The notes under the pieces: generated by a model
Databases searched by the model: none
What the model was told of the DNA's origin: nothing
Seen by the model: only the letters and a program-made list of their open reading frames with translations
Shown: in pieces, positions 57,371 to 64,000 of the stretch
Layout: the number at the start of each line of letters is the position of its first letter
How positions within the stretch are numbered: position 1 is the first letter of the stretch
Program-made: the position numbers and the translations under genes
DNA from: Podospora pseudoanserina
Lineage: Eukaryota > Ascomycota > Sordariomycetes > Sordariales > Podosporaceae
NCBI RefSeq assembly: GCF_035222485.1
Contig: NC_085925.1
Coordinates: 3,286,001-3,350,000 of the forward strand
Direction: 5' to 3'
Length of the DNA: 64,000 nucleotides

Positions 57371-57430
57371 TAACCACCTGTCACCTAACCACCTGTCACC
57401 TAACCACCTGTCACCTAACCACCTGGCACC
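57371..57430. repeat. 15 bp tandem repeat, four units
   Basis: Four head-to-tail copies of TAACCACCTGTCACC, the last with one change (GGCACC). It lies just upstream of the Nudix relic's start, in its likely promoter. Confidence 0.9.
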
Positions 57431-57884
57431 TGCCCGTCAACACCCACCCCTCGTCACTGCTGTTTGCTTCTCGCCTACCAAACATGTGACGGGAAATGGT
57501 TGATTCAGATTTCAATGTACCTGCTCAAACGTTTGGGTGGTAGGTGCCTGCCTAGATACTCAACATGTGACGAAAATCTTGGTGGGAACTATGCGGTCTG
57601 TCAAGTGCGGTTATGCACATGGCGGAGAACAAAGGTGAATATGGGAGATATTTAGGTAGATAGAGAGGCCATGTCTGCCTTAAAAATCCTAGCCGCCCAA
57701 TTCCACCTCAACTCAGGCGCCGAGATCCACGCGCCAATATCCATGGGATAAATTGCCCATGTTAGGAGGACTCAGCCTCTATATGCATTGATCTACGTAA
57801 TCATGCCTGAATCATGGCTCGTTTGACACGTATGTCAGAAGTCATGTTTAAACTCCAACTCTATAACCAAATGCAAACGCCCTT

Positions 57885-58604
57885 TCAATAAACCTTCCCA
57901 GCATCACCCTTCCCCTTCCCCATCACCAACCCCTTACCCTCCCCTCCCTGTCCCAAAGCCTCAACCACATTCCCCAACCACCAAGCATGCACCCTCACAT
58001 CCCCCGTCAACTCGGGGTGAAAACTCGTCCCAAAAACATTCCCCTGCCTCACAGCAACAATATCCTCCTCCTCCCCAGGCTTCTTCACCGTCCCCAAAAC
58101 CTTGACTTTCCCATCCCCATCAATCACCTCCTCCACCACCGGCGCCCTGATAAAAACCCCCCTAAACGGCCCTCCCCCCTCCCCCAAGAAATCCAAGTTC
58201 AAATCCGCCACAAACGACTGCACCTGCGTCCCGAATTTGTTCCTCAGCACTCTCACGCCCAACCCACCAATGAGTTCCTGCCCGCCTTGCTTCGTGGCGG
58301 AGGCCTCCTCCGCTAGCATTACAAGTCCGGCGCAAGTCCCCCAGACGGGCTTGTTGTTGATTTTGACAAACTCCCTTAGTGGCTCCAAGAGGCCGAGGCG
58401 GCGGGCGACGATGGCCATGGTTGTGGATTCGCCTCCCGGGATGATGAGGGCGTCGCAGAGGGAGAGTTGCTCGGGTGTGCGGACTTCGAGGAAGTGGAAG
58501 GTTACGGATGGGTAGCTTGCCGAGGCGCGGTTGAGGAGGGCAATGTGCTCTACTACGCCGCCTTGGAGGGCTAGGACGCCGACGGTGATGGTTAATGGTG
58601 GCAT
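57885..58604 (-). CDS. pdx-2: pyridoxal 5'-phosphate synthase glutaminase subunit (PdxT/SNO type), 239 aa
   Basis: ATG 58604 opens MPPLTITVGVLALQGGVVEHIALL, the conserved start of this family; an in-frame ATG-like extension upstream has no such support. Motifs in order: IIPGGESTTMAI, PVWGTCAGLVMLAEEA with nucleophile Cys91, FIRAPVVEEV, and SFHPELTGD with the His-Glu of the triad. It releases ammonia from glutamine and passes it to the synthase subunit for vitamin B6 synthesis in the cytosol. The last 25 residues (GQGGEGKGLVMGKGKGDAGKVY) are Gly/Lys-rich and not typical. The synthase subunit gene starts 1.5 kb away on the other strand, as in other filamentous fungi where the two are divergent neighbours. 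Confidence 0.93.
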   Translation of the reverse strand: MPPLTITVGVLALQGGVVEHIALLNRASASYPSVTFHFLEVRTPEQLSLCDALIIPGGESTTMAIVARRLGLLEPLREFVKINNKPVWGTCAGLVMLAEEASATKQGGQELIGGLGVRVLRNKFGTQVQSFVADLNLDFLGEGGGPFRGVFIRAPVVEEVIDGDGKVKVLGTVKKPGEEEDIVAVRQGNVFGTSFHPELTGDVRVHAWWLGNVVEALGQGGEGKGLVMGKGKGDAGKVY

Positions 58605-60075
58605 TGTGGCTGTAGGTGTGTATAGGGGTAGGGTTGGTGGTGTAGGTGGAGTGGTTGAATGATGAGTCAAAGCGGGTTAGAAATATATGTATGAGCGGTG
58701 GCTTCTAGGTTGTTATAGTATGAAGCTTGGTGGTATACAATAGTTTTGTTGATAAGTCGCCTTGTCAAGTGAGCAGCCAAAGTGGGGTGTGATATCTGTC
58801 GAAGGTATCTCCTGGCGGAATACGGAATTCCTAAACGTTCTTGACGAGTCACGATGATTGTTTTTTCAGATGGGGCCGCTCATCGCAAGTCATCAAGCAG
58901 GTACCAGGAGGTAAGGTATATGCAGGTGAGCAAAGTGGTGACATGGTTGCTGGCCGGGTGGCACGGGATATGCCGGATAGGGGCGGCTTATTAACCATCT
59001 CTTGGTCTCTTGGATCCGACAAGAAAGTACTGAAAAAATCCCTCGCCACCCCAATTGGGAACGACATCGGACACTTTAAACACACACGGTGCAGGGGGCA
59101 GGCAAAAGACTCTTCGAGACTTTTCACCATTGGATGGTGCAAGAGGTAACCTCGCCATCGCCTCAACATCGCCGCGGGTGGTGACAGGGCCGTGGGGAGG
59201 AAATAAAGTTGATACGGTGTGGGAACCCCACGCTTGCCCAGGCCGAGAGCAAAAAAAGTTGGAGGGGTAATATCTGCCCCTCGATGACCCCTCGTTGAAA
59301 TGTGACTCTTGCCTTTTTTTTCCTTTGTTACGTGGAAAGGGCGCGTGGGCAGTAAGCCACATGTCAAAAGTGCCGGTGTTGTGTTAGTCTCCAGCCCTTT
59401 TAGGGCGTGGGATGTCCAGATTGGATCTCAATTGGCTTCAGATTAGAGAGATATCATCAACAGTTTGATGAACCTCGGCCGTATGCTATGGACACAAGGC
59501 CAAGATAGACAATGCCAGTCGTGGGAGTGTACGGCATCAGGGATCAAGCGAGATATCCCCGTGAGCACAGCTGCTGGCCACCTTCTCTTTGGAAGCTAGG
59601 ACGTTATGTAATCCCGAGCTACGTGACTGGTGTGCCGACGCTCCGGGTCCTCTCCGATCCGGAGGCAAGGGTCGTCAACCGCTCACGGCGTGAACTGTCC
59701 CAGACCCAGAGTTCTCTCAGCGCTACAGTAGATCTCACACTGTGTAGAGATTCCGCCCTTCACGCTGCCATGCATGCATACACCTGACGATCGAGGGGTC
59801 AACCACCACGCCTGTCCCCTCACTGACTCACGAATCATCTTCCTTAAAAGATCAAGTCTTTCCCATTCGAGGCAGCTGTTTCTCGACATCAACAGCATCG
59901 ACTTCCTCAACCATCTATCTACCTATCACACTGACCAGCTTGACCTCCACCATCCATCAAAGACTCTTACATAACCAACACTACCAAACCTTAAAACACC
60001 TCTTCTCGCCACTAAAAAAGCCCTCAAAACGCTTTTCCCTATTAATATCAAAACAAGTCTCACCCTAAAATCAAA
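58605..60075. promoter_or_regulatory. divergent upstream region of the two PLP synthase genes
   Basis: About 1.47 kb between the two starts, no convincing coding sequence. The part from 59930 to 60070 is C/T- and A-rich (TCTTACATAACC, ACCTCTTCTCGCC) and is the likely leader of the synthase gene. Shared regulation is known for the yeast SNZ/SNO pair and inferred here. Confidence 0.5.
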
Positions 60076-61011
60076 ATGGCCACCAACCTCACCAACGGCA
60101 TCTCCTCCATCAGCGATGACTTCACCGTCAAAGCCGGCCTCGCCCAGATGCTCAAGGGCGGCGTCATCATGGACGTCACCAACGTCGAGCAAGCCCGCAT
60201 CGCCGAGGAGGCCGGCGCCGTCGCCGTCATGGCCCTCGAGCGCATCCCCTCCGACATCCGCAAGGTCGGCGGTGTCGCCCGCATGTCCAACCCGGAGATG
60301 ATCAAGGAGATCCAGGCCGCCGTCACCATCCCCGTCATGGCCAAGGCCCGCATCGGCCACATTGTTGAGTGCCAGATCCTTGAGGCCCTCGGAATCGACT
60401 ACGTCGACGAGAGCGAGGTCCTCACCCCTGCTGATGACCAGTACCACGTTCAAAAGACCGACTTCAAGGTCCCCTTTGTGTGCGGGTGCAGAAACTTGGG
60501 CGAGGCGCTGAGGAGAATCAAGGAGGGCGCGGCGTTCATCCGCACCAAGGGCGAGGCTGGCACCGGTGATGTTGTCGAGGCTGTGAAGCACATCCGGACG
60601 GTGAACGCTGAGATTGCCAAGGCGAAGGCTGCTCTTGCTTCCGAGGGGGAGTTGGGTATCGCCAAGTTGGCGAGGGAGATTGGTGCTGATCCTATTCTGC
60701 TGAAGCAGACTGCTGAGTTGGGCAGACTGCCGGTTGTCAACTTTGCCGCTGGTGGTGTGGCTACCCCGGCTGATGCTGCACTCATGATGCAGCTTGGCTG
60801 CGATGGTGTGTTTGTTGGCAGTGGTATCTTCAAGGATGCGCTGGATGCCGAGCATGCTACCAAGCGCGCAAGGGCTATCGTCAAGGCTGTTGCCAACTGG
60901 ACAGACAAGAAGGCGCTCATCGAGGCCAGCATTGAACACGGGACTGCCATGAAGGGTATTAGCAACGCTGGGCTTAAGGAGGATGAGAAGCTTGCTGGCA
61001 GAGGCTGGTAA
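60076..61011 (+). CDS. pdx-1: pyridoxal 5'-phosphate synthase subunit (PdxS/SNZ type), 311 aa
   Basis: A single intact exon. The sequence follows the family closely: [45 protein letters not shown] with Asp33, [14 protein letters not shown] with the catalytic Lys90 that forms Schiff bases with the pentose phosphate, [29 protein letters not shown], and [36 protein letters not shown]. It condenses ribose 5-phosphate, glyceraldehyde 3-phosphate and ammonia to PLP in the usual 12-mer with the glutaminase subunit. Codons are strongly biased to C at the third position, the most so in the window, implying high expression. Confidence 0.97.
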   Translation: MATNLTNGISSISDDFTVKAGLAQMLKGGVIMDVTNVEQARIAEEAGAVAVMALERIPSDIRKVGGVARMSNPEMIKEIQAAVTIPVMAKARIGHIVECQILEALGIDYVDESEVLTPADDQYHVQKTDFKVPFVCGCRNLGEALRRIKEGAAFIRTKGEAGTGDVVEAVKHIRTVNAEIAKAKAALASEGELGIAKLAREIGADPILLKQTAELGRLPVVNFAAGGVATPADAALMMQLGCDGVFVGSGIFKDALDAEHATKRARAIVKAVANWTDKKALIEASIEHGTAMKGISNAGLKEDEKLAGRGW

Positions 61012-61775
61012 AGCGGAGATGGTGGGAAATTTTCTTTTCGGATTTTTGGGGATGGGAAAAGCGAATGGAGGTTCGAGTCTCAACACTTAAAAGCGTGGGT
61101 CGTGGATTGGGTGGCATCCTATTTTTTGACATCAATTACATTGTGAAGACTCATAGTTTTCTCATCTAGGAGCAATGAAGCATGAATGAATCGACATTAT
61201 GACATTGAAACGTGACTATAGCTACGTTTCTTTACAGTCCTGGTCAACCAGGACTCAGGGTGACGGTGTCACGTTATCTGGGTCGTGGTCACCACGGCAA
61301 CTGTCATGCCTTAGCTTGAGTAATATGGCTTATTGGCCGGATATAAAGACACAGGATCAGAAGACTGCACACCTGTCCGAAGAGCCATGCTCCCTTCATT
61401 ATAGAACATGTTTCACGTACGTGAGACGTATGGCTAGATGCCGCATCAGGATTCTGTATAGAATACCCTTAAACTTCTTTAAATAAGCACTACGTATGTA
61501 CGGTAGAGAAAAGCTTACACTGCGTGTATCAATATTTTTGCTTTTGGATACCGTCATCAGAAGACCAACGCTTACACCATCATTAACCACTCACCGTTCA
61601 ACATATTAAAGAATCAGCTACTTGGGAAATATAGACCCTGCATAGGTAGGTATCGCTCGTCTAATCTCCCTCCCCATGGAGGAGAAGGAGGAGAAGCTAA
61701 GGAGATGGGCCGGCCTGCATATAGTACATTACATCAAGCCACCTCGATACCTGAAGTGAGAAAAAGGCTAATCCT
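61012..61775. other. intergenic, no gene seen
   Basis: 3' flank of the PLP synthase gene and upstream region of the small gene at 61776. A GGTAGGTA run is near 61645. Confidence 0.45.
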
Positions 61776-62109
61776 ATGTCACCAGATATTTCCTGCGCCG
61801 TGCCTCAACCTTGCATGAGGGAGGATAGGCCGTCTCTCCGGCCCCAGGTAAGACAGTCATCTAACCGTTACAAACCTGATTCCTTCCTAACCAACAACTT
61901 CTACAACAACCCAGGACCTTGACTCCTCCCGGCACAACCTCTCAGGACCTACCCCGGCGATATTAATTTTGAGATGGGGCCGAACCAACGAAGCAAAGGT
62001 TTTGATGATCGTCACCGACGCCTACAACAAAATCTGGAACAAAGTCGGGATCCGGCCGTCGGTGTGTGATGAGTTGCTGCCGGTGGATTGTCAGACAGGT
62101 TGCTCTTAG
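61776..62109 (+). CDS. small two-exon protein, 88 aa
   Basis: Exon 1 (61776-61847) encodes MSPDISCAVPQPCMREDRPSLRPQ; a canonical 67 bp intron (61848-61914, GTAAGA..CCCAG, with CTAAC inside) joins in phase 0 to exon 2 (61915-62109), DLDSSRHNLSGPTPAILILRWGRTNEAKVLMIVTDAYNKIWNKVGIRPSVCDELLPVDCQTGCS. Five Cys in all. The second exon alternates hydrophobic and charged residues like a folded domain. Another splice donor (GTTGCT) overlaps the end, so the gene could go on. Each exon is too short to show as an open frame of note. Family unknown. Confidence 0.5.
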
Positions 62110-62873
62110 GGCTTCCGTGGGCCGGGCCACAGGTTGTCAGATTAGATAGATTTTCTGCTCTCCGCAGTGATTTTTTTCAGTGCTTGACCATATCATGACT
62201 TTTCATATTTCTGTTCGGACATTCCACAAAGCTTTGTACTCCCCTCGCTTAAGTCTGTTGCTCACGAGGTAATTAGGTGTCTTGATAGTCGTCCATGTTT
62301 GTGGGGCACCTGACAAAGGGCCCGGGTTTCACCAGACCCACACCGGTTTGCTCTTAAGGCTGGATTTTCCATTTGTTTACTTTTAGACTTGAACAACCAA
62401 CAACCTACTTACTGTAATACCAACTGTCAACCTATTTTCTGGCCATTTTGGCCTCACTTTCGCAGCCAATGGTTATCCTAGGCCACTAGCCCAACAATGT
62501 TGCATGTGTTAAGACAGTTTTGTAGTAACCGGAGGTCAATAAACAACTCATCTCTGTATATACATGTGTCCTCTACCTAATAATACAATCATCAACCATG
62601 AATTCCTTCCTTCCATAGCCTATCATCAAGAACAATAAAGGCAACCCAACTGAAATAATAATGCAACCCACTCCCCCTTCCCATCCTATATCCCACCTCA
62701 TATCCCATCCAGGCCCAACACGAAAATAAGGGCAGACATCAGCAGCAACACAAACCCATCCAAGACTAAACCATAAGAACGTCATGATCCCAACCCCCTC
62801 CCCTGCCCCCCCAAACCGAGAATCATTCAGTCCGTGACATGCACTTTCATCCCATTATTAAACAAAATAGATC
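62110..62873. other. intergenic, no gene seen
   Basis: 3' flanks of two convergent genes. Short frames only. Confidence 0.45.
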
Positions 62874-64000
62874 TTATCCAATCGACCTCGCCGTAACCTC
62901 CGGACCTAATAAAGAAGCCTGCGTACTAACCGACGCCGCATCCCCCTTCGCATACGGCCTGCTCCCTGGCCTCAAAAATTCGGGCAGTTCCTCCACAATA
63001 CTGCCTCGTGCCAAATGAGTGTCGGATCCCAGCTCCTTGTTCTCTCTCTCCCCCTTCGTGGAGGCGGCGTTCGATTGCCTCGGCCGATGGTACTGATATG
63101 ACTGCGCCTCGACATCGATATCCCTGAGGGCAACGTCCTCTGTTACATTATTTTCTTTGTTGTTGTTGTTGTTTTTGTTGTTGTTATCGTTGTTTCTCAC
63201 CGTCGGCCCCTCCTCGGCGACAGCCTCCAACCAGTCCCCGCCGGCCCCAGGCCGTGCCGGCGCCGGCTGATTCCGCAATGGCTTCGACCCGATCGTCAGC
63301 TGTGCTCCTCCGTTGCTGCCTGCCCCCCCACCGCTCGGCAGTCCTGTGCTCTCCCCTGATGGAGGCTCGAGTAAATTGGGAAAGAGGCGCGTGATGAGAG
63401 GTTTGAGTGTCATGGCGCAGGCGACAAGGATGGATATGTGGATCTCGAGTGACGTCCAGTGACTTGACAAGGCGTTGACGTAGGTGTAATCTACGTGCGG
63501 GTTGCTTTTCAACCAAACGATGATGCTGAGGCGGATGACGGAGACGATGCAGATGCTAGGGGCGCGTTCATGTCAGTGACGTGGCAAGTGCCTTCCAAAG
63601 ATTGAAACCTACAAAAAGCCAATCGCAAAGACGGCGGTGACGGCGATTTTTTGTCGTCGAGGAAGTTTCAGTGGCATGATCATCGGGATCGGGAGGAGAA
63701 AGATCAGAAAGTCTGTAAAGACGCCCAAACTAGAACAAGCTGTGAGTTTCCAAACAACGCGTCGGGGGGAGGGTGAGTGGGGAGGGTGTTCATACCTGGT
63801 GTTAACCCACCAAATAGACTCGGAATGACAGTAGCTGGCCTTGACTCTGGGATCCCACAGAGACTGGAGTGGAATGCAAAAGGTGAGCGTGGTGCCGAGT
63901 GCCCACACATTATGCACAGCGACGAAGATGAGCATCGCCCACGAACATTTCTTCGCCCAGTCATACGTGAAGATAGTCACGTATATCACGCAAATCGAAA
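62874..64000 (-). CDS. rhodopsin-like fungal integral membrane protein, 5' end off the window
   Basis: Exons run from the right edge to 63796, then 63729-63613 and 63555-62874, joined over introns of 66 bp (63795-63730, GTATGA..TTCTAG) and 57 bp (63612-63556, GTAGGT..CCCTAG). Membrane segments seen: WAMLIFVAVHNVWALGTTLTFCIPL, LGVFTDFLIFLLPIPMIMPL, IAVTAVFAIGFFICIVSVIRLSIIVWL and WTSLEIHISILVACAMTLKPLITRLFP. The stretch around LQSLWDP and the YC next to the third helix are typical of the large fungal rhodopsin-domain/Pth11-related family. The 190-residue tail is cytosolic, low-complexity, with an Asn/Lys run from a GTT-type microsatellite (63155-63195). The first two or three helices lie outside the window. 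Confidence 0.78.

Noticed and set aside
61068-61082. GGTTCGAGTCTC after the PLP synthase gene
   Set aside because: No tRNA fold can be drawn; it lies in a 3' flank.
59926-61086. 386-residue minus-strand frame opposite the PLP synthase gene
   Set aside because: A typical antisense shadow of a highly C-biased gene.
1-64000. CRISPR array or bacterial operons
   Set aside because: No spaced direct repeats; introns and gene types are fungal.

Overview
The window is nuclear DNA of a filamentous ascomycete. Short GT..AG introns (47-97 bp), HET and NACHT genes, a killer-toxin-like LysM/GH18 chitinase, sparse genes and an AT-rich island with the look of repeat-induced point mutation (RIP) point to Pezizomycotina, most likely Sordariomycetes (Sordariales-like). 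That placement is inference from gene content; no marker gene was compared. Exon borders were read by eye and not tested against transcripts.

Layout. 0-17 kb: a small possible gene, a one-TM protein, a proline-rich surface protein whose frame breaks at a C10 tract, a UDP-glycosyltransferase, a group of related F-box-like genes (two broken on the minus strand, one whole on the plus strand), a GPI-type Cys-rich surface protein and a secreted S41-type peptidase. 17-24 kb: a NACHT-type NTPase next to a HET-domain gene, another F-box-like fragment, then a decayed protease-fold gene. 25-34 kb: a gene graveyard (FHA-kinase relic, conserved membrane protein relic, another membrane-protein tail) broken only by an intact arylsulfatase and an intron-bearing tRNA-Asp. 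34-38 kb: two kinase-like genes, a small orphan gene, and fused fragments of a Tad-type LINE and an NB-ARC gene. 39-42 kb: a fifth, long decayed F-box-like copy. 42-50 kb: a FAR1/WRKY-GCM1 zinc-finger gene, then a 1,506-residue LysM/GH18 chitinase divergent from a secreted 335-residue protein of unknown function. 50-57 kb: an unrecognised broken gene, a mobile-element-linked fragment, an AT-rich island carrying a solo LTR with perfect target duplication, two hypothetical genes and a frameshifted Nudix gene. 57-64 kb: divergent vitamin B6 genes (PdxT and PdxS type), a small two-exon gene and the 3' part of a rhodopsin-like fungal membrane protein running off the right edge.

How genes may work together: the two PLP-synthase subunits form one enzyme; the chitinase and its divergent secreted neighbour may be co-secreted; the NACHT and HET genes fit non-self recognition. 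The least explained element is a five-copy F-box-like family with one intact and four decayed members in 35 kb. Several otherwise sound genes show a single-base frame break in C-rich or homopolymer sequence, so base-calling error must be excluded before calling them pseudogenes.
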